Positions 1 through 9,343 are shown, counted from the stretch's first letter. The stretch: DNA of 64,000 nt from Pseudomonas sp. FP198 (GCF_030687895.1 NZ_CP117452.1:1815501-1879500), one strand, 5' to 3'. Numbers and translations: made by a program. The notes: generated by a model from the letters alone, not told the origin.

Positions 1-1029
1 AGTGAGCCGATACGCACGGATGTGCCGTTGCTGCTGGTGGGGATCAAGGGCGAAAAACGTTATTCGCGCGTGGAGCAATTGTCTGGCAAGACCCTGGCGC
101 TGCCCAACGGCAGCGCGGCGGGGGATGCGGTCAGCCAGATCAACCAGAAGCTGGCGTTGCTCAAGTTGCCGCCGGTGAAAATCGAATGGGTCGATCCCAC
201 CCTGGCGGTGGAAGACGTGTTGGAGATGGTCCAGGGCGGGATCTTCCACCTCACCATCGTCGAACAACCCATCGCCGAACGCTGGGGCAAGATCCTGCCC
301 AAGTTGCGCTTCGACCGCCAGGTGCTCATCGGCGAGCCCAGTGACGAGTATTGGTTCGTCCGCCGCGACGCCGCCATGCTGCGGGCGAGCATTGATCGAT
401 TCCTCACCACCTATAAAGTCCCCGACAACCAGGACGCCGCATTCCTGCGTATCTACCGACGCTTGTACCAGGTTCACTACCCGCTGGCCCGGGCCAATCG
501 CCAACGCCTGGAAAAACTTCGGCCGGTGCTGCAAAAACATGCCCAGGCCCAGGGCATGGACTGGCTCAACCTGGCGGCCCTGGCGTTCAAGGAGTCAGCC
601 TTGCAACCCAACGCGCGCAGCGGCAGCGGCCCCACCGGCCTGATGCAGATCACGCCGTCCGCGGCCCAGCGGGTCGGGGTCAACAACATCCAGGACCTGG
701 ATGCCAATGTGCAGGCCGGCGCCAAATACCTGGCCATGATCCGCCGCAAATTCTTCTCCAGCCCCAAGCTCAACGAGCGCGAACGCATGGCGTTTGTCCT
801 GGCTGCGTACAACATGGGACCGGAGCGAGTCCAGGGCATGCGTGCCGAGGCTCGGCGGCGAGGCTTGAACCCTGACCAGTGGTTTTTCCAGGTCGAGCGA
901 ATAGCCATGGAGCAGGTGGGAATGGGCGCCGTCAGCTACGTTAATAGCGTGAACAAGTATTACCTGGCGTTTGATCGAGAGCGTGAATCGCTGGAGCCTC
1001 CGGAGCGAAAGGTGGCTTCGACCAAATAA
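1..1029 (+). CDS. Membrane-bound lytic transglycosylase, MltF-like (5' end outside window)
   Basis: The reading frame is open from the first base, so the N-terminus (signal peptide and start) lies upstream. The visible part begins inside a solute-binding-protein-like domain (SBP_bac_3 type, roughly the first 150 residues) and continues into an SLT lysozyme-like domain. The SLT core is visible as FKESAL, which carries the likely catalytic glutamate, followed by SGPTGLMQITP and AAYNMGP. This two-domain order is that of MltF-type enzymes, which cleave peptidoglycan glycan strands to anhydromuropeptides in the periplasm. Pseudomonads carry several such paralogues, so I give no symbol. It ends at TAA and an AT-rich stretch follows before the DoxX gene. 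Confidence 0.85.
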   Translation, partial: SEPIRTDVPLLLVGIKGEKRYSRVEQLSGKTLALPNGSAAGDAVSQINQKLALLKLPPVKIEWVDPTLAVEDVLEMVQGGIFHLTIVEQPIAERWGKILPKLRFDRQVLIGEPSDEYWFVRRDAAMLRASIDRFLTTYKVPDNQDAAFLRIYRRLYQVHYPLARANRQRLEKLRPVLQKHAQAQGMDWLNLAALAFKESALQPNARSGSGPTGLMQITPSAAQRVGVNNIQDLDANVQAGAKYLAMIRRKFFSSPKLNERERMAFVLAAYNMGPERVQGMRAEARRRGLNPDQWFFQVERIAMEQVGMGAVSYVNSVNKYYLAFDRERESLEPPERKVASTK

Positions 1030-1044
1030 TCTAATTTATAGATT
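1028..1044. promoter_or_regulatory. Small palindrome upstream of the DoxX gene
   Basis: AATCTA and TAGATT face each other across five A/T bases, starting in the stop codon of the preceding gene. The surrounding 100 bases are AT-rich against a GC-rich background. This is where an operator or promoter for the DoxX gene would sit, but no regulator can be assigned. Confidence 0.3.
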
Positions 1045-1128
1045 GTTTTGGTGGGTTTTTTGCGCTTTTTACCTGCGATTATTTGATTAATATAGCGCCC
1101 AACACACACATCTCCCAAGGAATGCACC

Positions 1129-1563
1129 ATGAGCACGTTCATCAATAAGGTTCTGTTTTCCCGCGCCGGCTACGGCCTGACTGTCCTGCGCATTGTCGTC
1201 GGCGTCATTTTCGCTGCCCACGGCTCGCAGAAACTGTTCGGGCTGTTTGGCGGCTACGGGTTGGCGGGCACGGCACAGTGGATGGAGAGCATCGGCCTGA
1301 CGCCTGGCTACCTGATGGCAACCCTGGCCGGTGGCACCGAGTTTTTCGCCGGGCTGGCCTTGATCATCGGCCTGCTGACGCGCCCGGCGGCTTTGGGTCT
1401 GGCCTTCCTGTCACTGGTGGCGATTTTCTCTGTGCACATCGGCAACGGTCTGTTCATGGCCAACAACGGTTATGAGTTTGCCCTGGCCTTGCTGGCCGGC
1501 AGTATCGCGGTGTTGATCGAAGGTGCAGGCAAGCTGTCAGCGGATAACGCCATCGCCCGTTGA
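1129..1563 (+). CDS. DoxX family membrane protein
   Basis: This 144-residue protein has four hydrophobic segments and the DoxX signature near the N-terminus (VGVIFAAHGSQKLFG, about residues 23-37). The family members are small inner-membrane proteins. Some are linked to thiosulfate or quinone-dependent redox chemistry or to oxidative stress, but most, including this one, have no defined reaction. The ATG follows a purine-rich AAGGAA at about seven bases. It is transcribed alone and followed directly by a strong intrinsic terminator. Confidence 0.85.
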   Translation: MSTFINKVLFSRAGYGLTVLRIVVGVIFAAHGSQKLFGLFGGYGLAGTAQWMESIGLTPGYLMATLAGGTEFFAGLALIIGLLTRPAALGLAFLSLVAIFSVHIGNGLFMANNGYEFALALLAGSIAVLIEGAGKLSADNAIAR

Positions 1564-1583
1564 TAACTTGCTCAAGACAACAA

Positions 1584-1608
1584 GGCCCGTCCAGTACGGG
1601 CCTTTTTT
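1584..1608 (+). terminator. Rho-independent terminator after the DoxX gene
   Basis: A seven-base stem (GGCCCGT / ACGGGCC) with a short loop is followed by a run of six T. It lies 20 bases past the stop codon. Confidence 0.85.
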
Positions 1609-1622
1609 GTGCGCGTCGATTC

Positions 1623-1652
1623 TTGACACTGGCCAGTCAGCTTCTCTAGGAT
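1623..1652 (+). promoter_or_regulatory. Sigma-70-like promoter for the gene at 1814
   Basis: A perfect -35 TTGACA (1623-1628) is separated by 18 bases from TAGGAT (1647-1652). The resulting leader would be about 155 bases and contains a small hairpin (GAAGCC / GGCTTC, near 1720-1740) whose role is unknown. Confidence 0.5.
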
Positions 1653-1813
1653 GCCGCTCATGCGCCGATTTAAACAGCTACTTGCGGGGCGCCAGGTGAC
1701 TCGTCCAGTCATCGACAGAAGCCGTGAAACAAGGCTTCGAAATACCGCTAAAGCGCTGGTTCGGTGTTGCCTCTCACCTGCCATGCAGACTTTTGAGGCA
1801 GAGACACGACACA

Positions 1814-2122
1814 ATGAACGCATCCAGCCCCCTTGTACGTCTGGCGCCGATCACGGCGAACCTGCTGCAACGCAATCCGAAAATTCTTCTGGGCGGTACC
1901 CATCAGCCTACGCTGTTGCGTTATCTCGACGGCTGGCCGCGACGCAGCCACGGCCCCGCGGCCTTCCTGATCCAGTTTGTCGAAGACGGTGAATCGCTGG
2001 CGCGTTTCGCCAACGACAGTTTCGACCTGGCGGTGATCCAGTCGCCAACGGCGGCGGATGCTGCCGAAATGATCCGGCACTTGACCCGTGTTGCACGGCA
2101 GGGGCTGATCACTCGCCGTTGA
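1814..2122 (+). CDS. Conserved hypothetical protein, methyltransferase-like fold fragment
   Basis: This 102-residue protein is read from an ATG preceded by a purine stretch. The pattern PKILLGGT, then FLIQFVEDGESLARF, then FDLAVIQSP resembles the first half of a Rossmann-type methyltransferase (glycine loop, then an acidic residue, then a DLAVI strand), but the second half is missing. I cannot tell whether this is a natural short family or a decayed gene. No sign of a frameshift continuation was evident. It points toward greB (convergent, 11 bases between stops) and has no partner gene. Confidence 0.6.
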   Translation: MNASSPLVRLAPITANLLQRNPKILLGGTHQPTLLRYLDGWPRRSHGPAAFLIQFVEDGESLARFANDSFDLAVIQSPTAADAAEMIRHLTRVARQGLITRR

Positions 2123-2133
2123 GGCGAGTCGGG

Positions 2134-2631
2134 CTACGGATAGCTGATATCGACGATGTAGACGAGCTTTTCTCCGGTAGGCGCCTGGACCCTGACTTCA
2201 GCGTCCAGCGCCTTGCCAATCAGGGCGCGGGCCAGGGGCGAGTCGATACTGATCAGGTTCTGCTTCAGGTCCAGCTCGTCAGGCCCGACGATGCGGTAGC
2301 GCGATTCCTTGCCGTCCTCATCCTCAACGGTGACCCAGGCGCCGAAATACACCTTGTTCGGGTCGCTGGGCTTTTCGCTGACGACCTTGAGTGCTTCGAG
2401 GCGTTTGGTGAGAAAACGCACGCGACTGTCGATTTCCCTCAGCATTTTCTTGCCGTAGGTGTATTCGGCATTTTCCGAGCGATCACCCTGGGCCGCTGCT
2501 TCGCTGACCGATTGGGTCACCTGGGGGCGGCGGACATGCCACAGTTCATGGAGCTCAGCGCGCATCCGCGCTTCACCTTCGGGGGTGATCAGCGCGGTGC
2601 CGGCGGTACGGGGTGGACGATAGCGGCTCAT
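2134..2631 (-). CDS. greB: Transcription elongation factor GreB
   Basis: GreB inserts its coiled coil into the RNA polymerase secondary channel and stimulates transcript cleavage in backtracked complexes. At 165 residues it matches the family. Residues 1-80 form the two-helix coiled coil. The acidic tip is seen as GDRSENAEY, with Asp50 and Glu53 in the positions that coordinate the cleavage magnesium. Residues 85-165 are the FKBP-like domain, with the typical [10 protein letters not shown]. It lies 34 bases downstream of the FtsX-type permease on the same strand and may be transcribed with it. Confidence 0.95.
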   Translation of the reverse strand: MSRYRPPRTAGTALITPEGEARMRAELHELWHVRRPQVTQSVSEAAAQGDRSENAEYTYGKKMLREIDSRVRFLTKRLEALKVVSEKPSDPNKVYFGAWVTVEDEDGKESRYRIVGPDELDLKQNLISIDSPLARALIGKALDAEVRVQAPTGEKLVYIVDISYP

Positions 2632-2665
2632 GGCGACTTCTGGTGATGGCGAGGCCCGAAGTCTA

Positions 2666-5173
2666 TCAACCCTCGCGCAACACTGTCAGCGGGCTGGCGT
2701 TGAGCGCCCGGCGAGTGCCAAATACGCCCGCCGCACCGATCAGCAACGCGCCCACCAGCGGCAACACCAACAGCCATGGATGCGGATGCCACGGCAAGTC
2801 GAACGCATAACGGTAGAGCACCAGGCTGACCAGTTCCGAACCCAGGGCCGCGAGCAGACCGCTGACCGCACCCAACAGGCCGAACTCGATGCGCCGGGCC
2901 TTGGTCAACAGCGGCCGCTCGGCGCCCAGGGCACGCAGCAGCGCGCCTTGGCGAATCCTTTCGTCGAGGGTGGCCTGCAAGCCGGAGAACAGCACCGCCA
3001 TCCCCGCCGCCAGCACAAACAGCAATACATATTCCACCGCCAGGGTCACCTGGGCCAGGATGCTGCGCAGCTGTTCGAGCAACGCCTCGACTTGCAGGAT
3101 CGTCACGGCCGGGAAGGCGCGGGACAGGTCGACGATCTGCTGGTCATGGCCGGGAGCCAGATAGAAGCTGGTGAGGTAGGTTGCCGGCAGGTCCTTCAGC
3201 GTACCGGGCTGGAAGATCATGAAGAAGTTCGGCTGGAAATTGTCCCAGTTGATTTCCCGCAGGCTGGTGACCTTGGCTTCCCGGTTGAGGCCGCCGACGT
3301 TGAACACCAGGCGGTCGCCCAGTTTGATCTTGAGGTTCTCGGCCACCTTGCCTTCCACCGAAACCCCCGGGATATCGTCCGGTGGCTGTTGTGGCCACCA
3401 GTTCCCGGCCGTGACAACGTTGCCCGCCGGCAGCTCGGCCGCCCAGGTCAGGCTCAAGTCGCGTTGCAGCGCACGGTCACCGGCCGAATCCTTGGTGACG
3501 AACTCCTTGGCCGGCTCGCCGTTGATGCTGATCAGCCGTCCCGGTACCACGGGGTAGAGCGGGGCCGACTGCGCCGACAACGCCATCAGCTTGTCGGTGA
3601 AGGCCTGCTTGTCGTTGGGCAGGATGTTCAGGGCGAAATAGTTCGGGGCGTTTTTCGGCAACTGGTTTTGCCAGGTGTCGAGCAACTCGCCGCGCAGCAG
3701 CGCGATCAAGGCCATGGACAACAGGATCAGGCCAAACGCCAGGGCCTGGCCGGCTGCCGCCAGGGGGTGGCGCAACAGCTGACCGAGTCCCAACCGCCAT
3801 GGCAGCGAGGCCCGGGCCAGCATCCGACGCAGGCTCTGTAGCACCAGCAACAGCAGTCCGCCGAGCACCAGTGCGGCAATCACCCCACCACCGAGCAGCG
3901 CGAAAGTCAGCACCAGGTCCAGGCTCAGGCGCCACATGATCAGCCCGAGCGCACCCAGGGCCGCACCGTAGACCACCCAGCTACTGGAGGGAATCGGCAA
4001 CATGTCCCGACGCAGCACGCGCAACGGCGGCACCCGGCCCAGTGCGGCGAGCGGCGGCAAGGCAAAACCCGCCAGTGCCACCAGCCCGGTGCCGATCCCG
4101 GCGATCGCCGGCAACAGGCCACCCGGGGGGACGGCGGTGGGCAGCAAGTCATGCAGCAAGGCAAACAATCCCAACTGGGCCACCCAGCCCAGCAGCGCAC
4201 CGCTGATGCTCGCCAACAGGCCCAGCACGGCCAATTGCAGGCTGAACAACACCATGGTTTCCCGGCGCGACAGGCCAAGGCAGCGCAGCAATGCACTGGC
4301 ATCGAAGCGTCGAGTGGCGAAACGGTTTGCCGAGAGGGCCACGGCAACGCCGGACAGCAGCACCGCCACCAGGCTGGCCATGTTCAGGTAGCGCTCGGCC
4401 TTGCCCAGGGCGCCGCCGATCTGGCGATTGCCGTCGCGAGCGTCCTGCAGGCGCTGGTTCGGCTCAAGACCTGGCTTGACCAGGTCGCGATAGGTTTGCA
4501 GCGCCGACGCCGGGCCGCGCCACAGGTCGCGATAGCTGACCCGGCTGCCGGGTTGAACCACGCCCGTGGCGTCCAGGTCCTTGAGGTTGATCATGACGCG
4601 CGGGGTCAGGCTGTAGAAATTACCGGCGCGATCGGGTTCATAAGTCAGCACGCGGCTCAGGCGAACGGTCTTGTTGCCGACATCGATGCTGTCGCCGATC
4701 TTCAGGTCCAGTGCCGTCAGCAGCCGTGCTTCGACCCAGGCTTCCCCTGGGGCGGGGCGTCCGCCGGTTTCTTCCGGGGCGAAGGGCGCCGGGGCGCTTT
4801 TCAGTTCCCCGCGCAAGGGATAGATGTCATCGGCTGCCTTGACGCTGGACAGCTGGATACCGTTGTCGGTGGCGACAACGCTGGAAAACTCCACCACCCG
4901 GGCATGTTCCAGGCCCAGTTCGGTGCCGCTGCGGATCTGCTCCGGGCGGGCAGGGGAGCTGCCTTCGAGCAGCAGGTCGGCGCCGAGAAATTCGGTCGCG
5001 CGCATCATCATCGCGCCATTCAGGCGGGCGCCGAAGTAACCGATGGCGGTGCTCGCCGCCACGGCCACCAGCAGGGCGAAGAACAGCACGCGCAACTCGC
5101 CGGCGCGGGCATCGCGCAGCAACTGGCGCAGGGCAAGGCTGAACAGGCGCAACAGGGGCAAGCGTGCCATCAA
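2666..5173 (-). CDS. ABC transporter permease, FtsX/MacB superfamily (YbbP-like)
   Basis: This 835-residue inner-membrane protein has an N-terminal anchor helix (about residues 28-50) and a large periplasmic domain. A cluster of membrane helices around residues 255-500 is followed by a second extracytoplasmic region and a C-terminal FtsX block (about residues 715-835). This doubled layout matches E. coli YbbP. Its start overlaps the stop of the ATPase gene by four bases (ATGA), so the two are translationally coupled. With tesA divergently adjacent, the trio reproduces the ybbA-ybbP-tesA arrangement. That system is thought to extract hydrophobic compounds from the membrane for hydrolysis by TesA; the substrate here is inferred only. 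Confidence 0.9.
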   Translation of the reverse strand: MMARLPLLRLFSLALRQLLRDARAGELRVLFFALLVAVAASTAIGYFGARLNGAMMMRATEFLGADLLLEGSSPARPEQIRSGTELGLEHARVVEFSSVVATDNGIQLSSVKAADDIYPLRGELKSAPAPFAPEETGGRPAPGEAWVEARLLTALDLKIGDSIDVGNKTVRLSRVLTYEPDRAGNFYSLTPRVMINLKDLDATGVVQPGSRVSYRDLWRGPASALQTYRDLVKPGLEPNQRLQDARDGNRQIGGALGKAERYLNMASLVAVLLSGVAVALSANRFATRRFDASALLRCLGLSRRETMVLFSLQLAVLGLLASISGALLGWVAQLGLFALLHDLLPTAVPPGGLLPAIAGIGTGLVALAGFALPPLAALGRVPPLRVLRRDMLPIPSSSWVVYGAALGALGLIMWRLSLDLVLTFALLGGGVIAALVLGGLLLLVLQSLRRMLARASLPWRLGLGQLLRHPLAAAGQALAFGLILLSMALIALLRGELLDTWQNQLPKNAPNYFALNILPNDKQAFTDKLMALSAQSAPLYPVVPGRLISINGEPAKEFVTKDSAGDRALQRDLSLTWAAELPAGNVVTAGNWWPQQPPDDIPGVSVEGKVAENLKIKLGDRLVFNVGGLNREAKVTSLREINWDNFQPNFFMIFQPGTLKDLPATYLTSFYLAPGHDQQIVDLSRAFPAVTILQVEALLEQLRSILAQVTLAVEYVLLFVLAAGMAVLFSGLQATLDERIRQGALLRALGAERPLLTKARRIEFGLLGAVSGLLAALGSELVSLVLYRYAFDLPWHPHPWLLVLPLVGALLIGAAGVFGTRRALNASPLTVLREG

Positions 5174-5853
5174 GGCTCCAGGGGCGCGACCATCAGGCCG
5201 GCTTCAAGTCGGATCAGGCGCCGGCAGCGATGGGCCAGGCGTTCGTCATGGGTCACCAGCACCAGGGTGGTGCCGCGTTCCTTGTTCAGCTCGAACAGCA
5301 GATCGCTGATGCGTTCGCCGGTGTGGCTGTCGAGATTGCCGGTCGGCTCATCGGCGAACAGCACGTCGGGCTCGGCGGCAAAGGCGCGGGCAATCGCGAC
5401 GCGTTGCTGTTCGCCGCCCGAGAGCTGGCGCGGCGAATGCGTCAGTCGTTGGCCGAGACCGACTCGTTGCAGTAGTTGCGTGGCGCGTTCCCGGGCATCC
5501 TTGCGGCCATCCAGTTCCAGCGGCAGCATGACGTTTTCCAGCGCGTTGAGGCTGTCGAGCAGTTGGAACGACTGGAAAACGAAACCGACGTGTTCGGCGC
5601 GAACCCGGGCGCGCTGGTCTTCGTCCAGTGCGCTGAGGGCTTGGCCGGCGAGGGTTACTTCACCGCTGCTGGGCAGGTCGAGGCCGGCCAGCAGCCCAAG
5701 GAGCGTGGATTTGCCGGAACCGGACGCGCCGACGATGGCCAGGCTGTCGCCCTTGTTCAGTTCCAGGCTGAGTTCGTGCAGGATGGTCAGTTCACCTTCC
5801 GCGCTGGGAACCACTTTGCTAAGGTCCTTCGCGGTGAGAATGCTTGAGCCCAT
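5170..5853 (-). CDS. ABC transporter ATP-binding protein (YbbA-like)
   Basis: This 227-residue ATPase has Walker [10 protein letters not shown] (about residues 42-50), Q-loop, signature LSGGEQQR, Walker B VLFADEP and H-loop THD. It belongs to the LolD/MacB subfamily that drives FtsX-type permeases and is coupled to the permease downstream by an ATGA overlap. I chose the ATG at 5853, giving the normal family length. An in-frame extension upstream would run into the coding region of tesA on the other strand. Only ten bases separate its start codon from that of tesA. Confidence 0.92.
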   Translation of the reverse strand: MGSSILTAKDLSKVVPSAEGELTILHELSLELNKGDSLAIVGASGSGKSTLLGLLAGLDLPSSGEVTLAGQALSALDEDQRARVRAEHVGFVFQSFQLLDSLNALENVMLPLELDGRKDARERATQLLQRVGLGQRLTHSPRQLSGGEQQRVAIARAFAAEPDVLFADEPTGNLDSHTGERISDLLFELNKERGTTLVLVTHDERLAHRCRRLIRLEAGLMVAPLEP

Positions 5854-5863
5854 GGAGAATCCG

Positions 5864-6469
5864 ATGCGAGTGTGGTTTTTGAGTGCCGGCCTGGCCTTGA
5901 TGTGCATGGTCCAGAACGCAGCGGCGGGTACAGTCCTGATCGTTGGCGATAGTATCAGCGCGGCTTTCGGCCTGGATACCCGCCAAGGCTGGGTGTCGTT
6001 GCTGGAACAACGGCTCAAGGCCGAGGGTTTCGACGATAAAGTGGTCAATGCATCGATCAGCGGCGACACCAGCGCAGGCGGCCTGGCGCGCCTGCCGACG
6101 CTGCTTGCAGCCCATAAGCCGGAGCTGGTGGTCCTGGAGTTGGGAGGCAACGATGGCCTGCGTGGACAGCCGCCAACACAATTGCAACAAAACCTTGCAG
6201 CGATGATCGACAGCTCCCGCGCCAGCGGTGCCAAGGTGCTTTTGCTGGGCATGCAGCTGCCGCCGAACTATGGGCGACGCTACACCGAGGCTTTCTCGAA
6301 GGTCTACAGCACCTTGGCCGAGGAGAAAAAAGTCCCGCTGGTGCCGTTTTTCCTCAAGGATGTCGGCGGCGTGCAGGGAATGATGCAGGGCGACGGATTG
6401 CACCCGTCCGTCGCGGCCCAGGGCAAGTTGCTGGAAAATGTCTGGCCGACGCTGAAACCGCTGCTTTGA
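5864..6469 (+). CDS. tesA: Arylesterase / acyl-CoA thioesterase I, TesA (SGNH hydrolase)
   Basis: This 201-residue periplasmic esterase has an N-terminal signal peptide (hydrophobic core then ALA-like NAAAG, residues 1-22). The SGNH blocks are all visible: GDSISA (nucleophile serine), the glycine of [17 protein letters not shown] (asparagine) and DGLHPS (Asp-His pair). Family members hydrolyse aryl esters, acyl-CoA and lysophospholipids. I prefer the ATG at 5864 because GGAG lies six bases upstream. An ATG at 5852 would overlap the divergent ATPase start. Its promoter must therefore lie inside the ATPase gene. Confidence 0.93.
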   Translation: MRVWFLSAGLALMCMVQNAAAGTVLIVGDSISAAFGLDTRQGWVSLLEQRLKAEGFDDKVVNASISGDTSAGGLARLPTLLAAHKPELVVLELGGNDGLRGQPPTQLQQNLAAMIDSSRASGAKVLLLGMQLPPNYGRRYTEAFSKVYSTLAEEKKVPLVPFFLKDVGGVQGMMQGDGLHPSVAAQGKLLENVWPTLKPLL

Positions 6470-6525
6470 CGCTTTTCTACAGGCGGTCTTTCGGCTAATG
6501 TGGCGCCCCCGATTTGGAGCCCCCG

Positions 6526-6819
6526 ATGCCGCGTCCCGCCTGGTCCCTGTTTGCCTACCAACTGATCGAGCCTGACGAACAGCTGGATCTGTTCGCCTGC
6601 CAGGAAGTGCGGGTGCATCTGGTGACCCGGCAGCTGGAGCTCGGCGGCTCGGCCGACCGGACCCTTTGCGGCAGTCTTTTGCCGGCGCAGCCACGCTGGT
6701 CGGCTGTCGACCGGAGGATTTTCCAGGACCATCGCCTCTGCTCCTTGTGCCGGGCGATCCTGGAATCGCAGAAGCGCGGTACCTCGCCGATCTGGCCGGA
6801 GCTGCGCTTCGAGTTGTGA
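6526..6819 (+). CDS. Conserved hypothetical protein with cysteine pairs
   Basis: This 97-residue soluble protein lies 56 bases after tesA on the same strand. It contains scattered cysteines, including a CSLC pair near residue 78 and single cysteines at FACQ and TLCG, which could form a small zinc or disulfide site. The start could also be a TTG four codons upstream, but the ATG has the better context. I do not recognise the family. Codon usage is like its neighbours, so I take it as real. Confidence 0.65.
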   Translation: MPRPAWSLFAYQLIEPDEQLDLFACQEVRVHLVTRQLELGGSADRTLCGSLLPAQPRWSAVDRRIFQDHRLCSLCRAILESQKRGTSPIWPELRFEL

Positions 6820-6843
6820 TCCCCTGATTCCGAGCATGTCCCT

Positions 6844-6935
6844 TGTGGGAGCGAGCCTGCTCGCGAAGACGGCCGCACGTCGGGCATCCATGCAAGCTGA
6901 TCCATCGCATTCGCGAGCAGGCTCGCTCCCACGGG
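6844..6935. repeat. REP pair (REPIN), GGGAGCGAGC class
   Basis: Two copies of the GTGGGAGCGAGCCTGCTCGC palindromic element lie in inverted orientation about 45 bases apart. This is the typical Pseudomonas REPIN layout, and the transcript could fold into one long hairpin. It lies between two genes on the same strand. Confidence 0.9.
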
Positions 6936-7059
6936 ATCCTGGTCTGTCTCAAAATCTGCTACACATCGGACGCTTCGGCGCCGCTCTCCCCGAAATAACG
7001 GGACGCAGTGTACAATCGCGTTTTCATACCCTCTGTTCGATCTGCGAAGGATTTCCCGG

Positions 7060-8031
7060 ATGTTGCCGCGCTTGCCTGCCGTCGCCCGCTGCCTGTCTCT
7101 TGCCGCCCTGTGTATGGCGGGGCCCGTTGCTGCATTGGAGCTGCCTCTGCCGCCACCGGGTGAAGACATCATCGGCCAGGTGCAGGTCATCAAGGCCAAG
7201 TACGAAGACACCTTCGCTGACCTGGGCACGACCTATGACCTGGGTTACACCGAGATGGTCGCCGCCAACCCGGGCGTTGACCCGTGGTTGCCGGGTGCCG
7301 GCACTGAAATCGTCTTGCCGACCCGTTTCATCCTGCCACCGGGCCCGCGCGAAGGCATCGTGATCAACCTCGCGGAATACCGTCTCTATTATTTCCCCAA
7401 GGGGCGGAACGTGGTCTACACCTTCCCGCTGGGAATCGGTCGCGAAGGTTGGGGCTCGCCCATCGCCCACACCAGCATCATCGCCAAGACGCCAAACCCG
7501 ACGTGGACCCCGCCGGCCTCGATCAAGGCTGAACATGCCGCCGACGGCGATCCCTTGCCGAATGTGGTTCCGGCCGGCCCCGACAACCCGCTGGGCCCGT
7601 TCAAATTCACGCTGGGAACCCCGGGTTACCTGATCCATGGCTCGAACAAGAAGTTCGGCATCGGCATGCGTACCAGCCACGGTTGCTTCCGGATGTTCAA
7701 CAACAACGTGCTGGAGATGGCCGGCATGGTGCCGGTGGGGACTTCTGTCCGGATCATCAACGACCCGTACAAGCTGGGCCTGAGTGGCGGCAAGGTTTAC
7801 CTGGAAGCCCACACTCCGCTGGACGACAAGGGCAACCCGTCGGTGGTGGACAAACACACCGCGGTCATCAACGCGATGCTCAAGCGTGAGGATATCACCA
7901 GCAACTTGCGCATGAACTGGGATGTGGTGCGTGACGTGGTGGCCGCTGAAGACGGCCTGCCGATAGAGATCGCTGTTCCGAGTGCCTCGGCACCGATGGT
8001 ATCGAGCGCGCCGATCGACCTGACGCAATAG
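7060..8031 (+). CDS. L,D-transpeptidase (YkuD family) with LysM-like domain
   Basis: This 323-residue exported enzyme has a signal peptide (residues 1-25), a LysM-like peptidoglycan-binding segment (about 37-92), and a YkuD catalytic domain (about 97-235). The catalytic motif is intact: His193 in LIHGS, then SHGCFRM with His207 and Cys209. Such enzymes form 3-3 crosslinks or attach lipoproteins to peptidoglycan. It sits tail-to-tail with oprI, the abundant peptidoglycan-associated lipoprotein. That makes a role in anchoring OprI an attractive but unproven idea. Confidence 0.92.
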   Translation: MLPRLPAVARCLSLAALCMAGPVAALELPLPPPGEDIIGQVQVIKAKYEDTFADLGTTYDLGYTEMVAANPGVDPWLPGAGTEIVLPTRFILPPGPREGIVINLAEYRLYYFPKGRNVVYTFPLGIGREGWGSPIAHTSIIAKTPNPTWTPPASIKAEHAADGDPLPNVVPAGPDNPLGPFKFTLGTPGYLIHGSNKKFGIGMRTSHGCFRMFNNNVLEMAGMVPVGTSVRIINDPYKLGLSGGKVYLEAHTPLDDKGNPSVVDKHTAVINAMLKREDITSNLRMNWDVVRDVVAAEDGLPIEIAVPSASAPMVSSAPIDLTQ

Positions 8032-8047
8032 GGCGACGCGCCAACCT

Positions 8048-8083
8048 GACCCGCCCACATCCAGGGATGTCGGCGGGTTTTTT
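8048..8083 (+). terminator. Terminator of the L,D-transpeptidase gene
   Basis: ACCCGCC pairs with GGCGGGT, with an inner CATCC/GGATG stem, followed by six T. It lies 17 bases after the stop codon. Confidence 0.8.
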
Positions 8084-8109
8084 ATTGCCCGGAGAAAACG
8101 CCGGGCAAT
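8084..8109. terminator. Second hairpin between the convergent genes
   Basis: A perfect nine-base stem (ATTGCCCGG / CCGGGCAAT) with an eight-base loop lies between the two gene-specific terminators. On the minus strand it follows the oprI terminator and may serve as a back-up. Confidence 0.6.
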
Positions 8110-8110
8110 A

Positions 8111-8138
8111 AAAAAGCCGACCCAGTAATGGGTCGGCT
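8111..8138 (-). terminator. Terminator of oprI
   Basis: AGCCGACCC pairs with GGGTCGGCT across a six-base loop. Read on the minus strand it ends in a run of U (the A run at 8109-8115). Confidence 0.88.
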
Positions 8139-8160
8139 CGATAACAATCCCGAAGGACTA

Positions 8161-8412
8161 TTACTTGCGGCTAGCTTTTTCCAGCATGCGCAGAGCACGC
8201 TCGTTAGCTTCGTCAGCAGTCTGTTGTGCTTTTTGAGCAGCAGCCAGAGCTTCATCAGCTTTGCGGTAGGCTTCGTCTGCACGAGCTTGGGCGCGAGCTG
8301 CTGCGTCTTCGGTGGCAGTCAGACGTGCTTCGGTTTCTTTCGATGCGCTGCTGCAACCGGTAGCCAGAACTGCGGCCAGGGCCAGAGCAGAGAATTTCAG
8401 AACGTTGTTCAT
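8161..8412 (-). CDS. oprI: Major outer membrane lipoprotein OprI
   Basis: This 83-residue lipoprotein is the usual OprI length. The signal peptide ends in the lipobox ATGC (Cys at about residue 20). The mature part is an alanine-rich heptad coiled coil ([17 protein letters not shown]) and ends in RK, with the terminal lysine used in Lpp-like proteins for linkage to peptidoglycan. I use the ATG after GAAGGGG, not one five codons upstream. It is monocistronic and ends in its own terminator. Expression is expected to be very high. Confidence 0.96.
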
Positions 8413-9045
8413 CGTGTTCCCCTTCAAAGGACTTTCTATTTAGTGACTGTCTCCCCAGAGTGAGGAGTTAGCCGGCGTACATACTACTCATTACTTGTAG
8501 TAAGTAAACTGACGTAGCGCAAGAAGCAAAAAAATTGTAGGCGGTGATTCTTTTTCAAGCAACTTTTCCGAGCGGTGTTTGAAAAATACCCAGCGCCAAG
8601 CCCCGGAATGGAGCACGGCGATGATGAAAAGTTCCGTTGACGCGGCAACTCACAGGCCTGCGCTAAAGTCGCTGTTTATTGATTCCCTTAGAGTTTTGTT
8701 CATTTTTTGTGCAATCGTCCCGGCATCTTTTATTGCCGGTGACGGTGACTTTAACAATCGGCGCTCGTCCAAGACTCAACAACTGGCGATGTTCACCTAT
8801 TGCGCCTTGGGCGACTACGGCGCGCCGTGTCGCTCAATCGATAAACCCGTCGAGGTTTAACACCTCGGTGACAGGCGTGCCTTGAGCATTTGCGTCATTG
8901 GTGCCTACTATTCACGACGTGCTCGGGTTTGAGCGATTGGTTTTTTGCGCTCGGTGACCAGACAGGCACGGGGTGGCGTAGATGTTCCTTCGCCGGAAAA
9001 ACATCGGTAAGGTAGGGGTCGCATTCAGACCCGCGAGGAGTAGTG
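8413..9045. other. Long intergenic region between oprI and the acetyltransferase gene
   Basis: These 633 bases are AT-richer than the surroundings. The oprI promoter lies near 8490-8530 on the minus strand: TTGCGC, then 17 bases, then TACAAG, with an A/T-rich upstream stretch. The middle holds one weak small open frame (8621-8860). The right part (8870-9030) holds no open frame I would defend and a short GAGCG/CGCTC stem. Confidence 0.5.
8621..8860 (+). CDS. Doubtful small open frame, 79 codons, one hydrophobic stretch
   Basis: An ATG with GGAG about eight bases upstream opens a frame with a hydrophobic segment (SLRVLFIFCAIVPASFIAG) and two cysteines near the C-terminus. The codon third positions are much less GC-rich than in neighbouring genes, and no family is recognised. 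It could be a small membrane protein or chance. Confidence 0.2.
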   Translation: MMKSSVDAATHRPALKSLFIDSLRVLFIFCAIVPASFIAGDGDFNNRRSSKTQQLAMFTYCALGDYGAPCRSIDKPVEV

Positions 9046-9327
9046 ATGAGCGAGGCGGTTTCCATCCACCATGACCAGGCTGGTCATCAGTTCGAGACCA
9101 TTGTGGACGGTCATCGTGCCTATCTGACCTACATGGACCTGGGCAAACAGACCCTGGACATCTATCGCACCTTCGTGCCTAACGCGCTGCGTGGCAGGGG
9201 GATTGCTGCGAAGTTGACCGAAGAGGCGTTGAAGTATGCTGAAGAAATGGGCTACACGGTGATCCCGTCCTGCTCCTATGTGGAGCGCTACATGGAGCGG
9301 CACCAGCGGCACGCGGCGAAGCTCTGA
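9046..9327 (+). CDS. GNAT-like N-acetyltransferase (small, YidJ/DUF class)
   Basis: This 93-residue protein belongs to the short single-domain GCN5-related acetyltransferases. The acetyl-CoA pyrophosphate loop is seen as NALRGRGIAAKLTEEAL, followed by the C-terminal strand YTVIPSCSYVERYM. These proteins are stand-alone and their substrates are unknown. GAGGAG lies five bases before the ATG at 9046; the GTG three bases earlier is less likely. It ends in a bidirectional terminator shared with the convergent DAHP synthase. Confidence 0.85.
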   Translation: MSEAVSIHHDQAGHQFETIVDGHRAYLTYMDLGKQTLDIYRTFVPNALRGRGIAAKLTEEALKYAEEMGYTVIPSCSYVERYMERHQRHAAKL

Positions 9328-9343
9328 CGCGATGATTCCCGAT

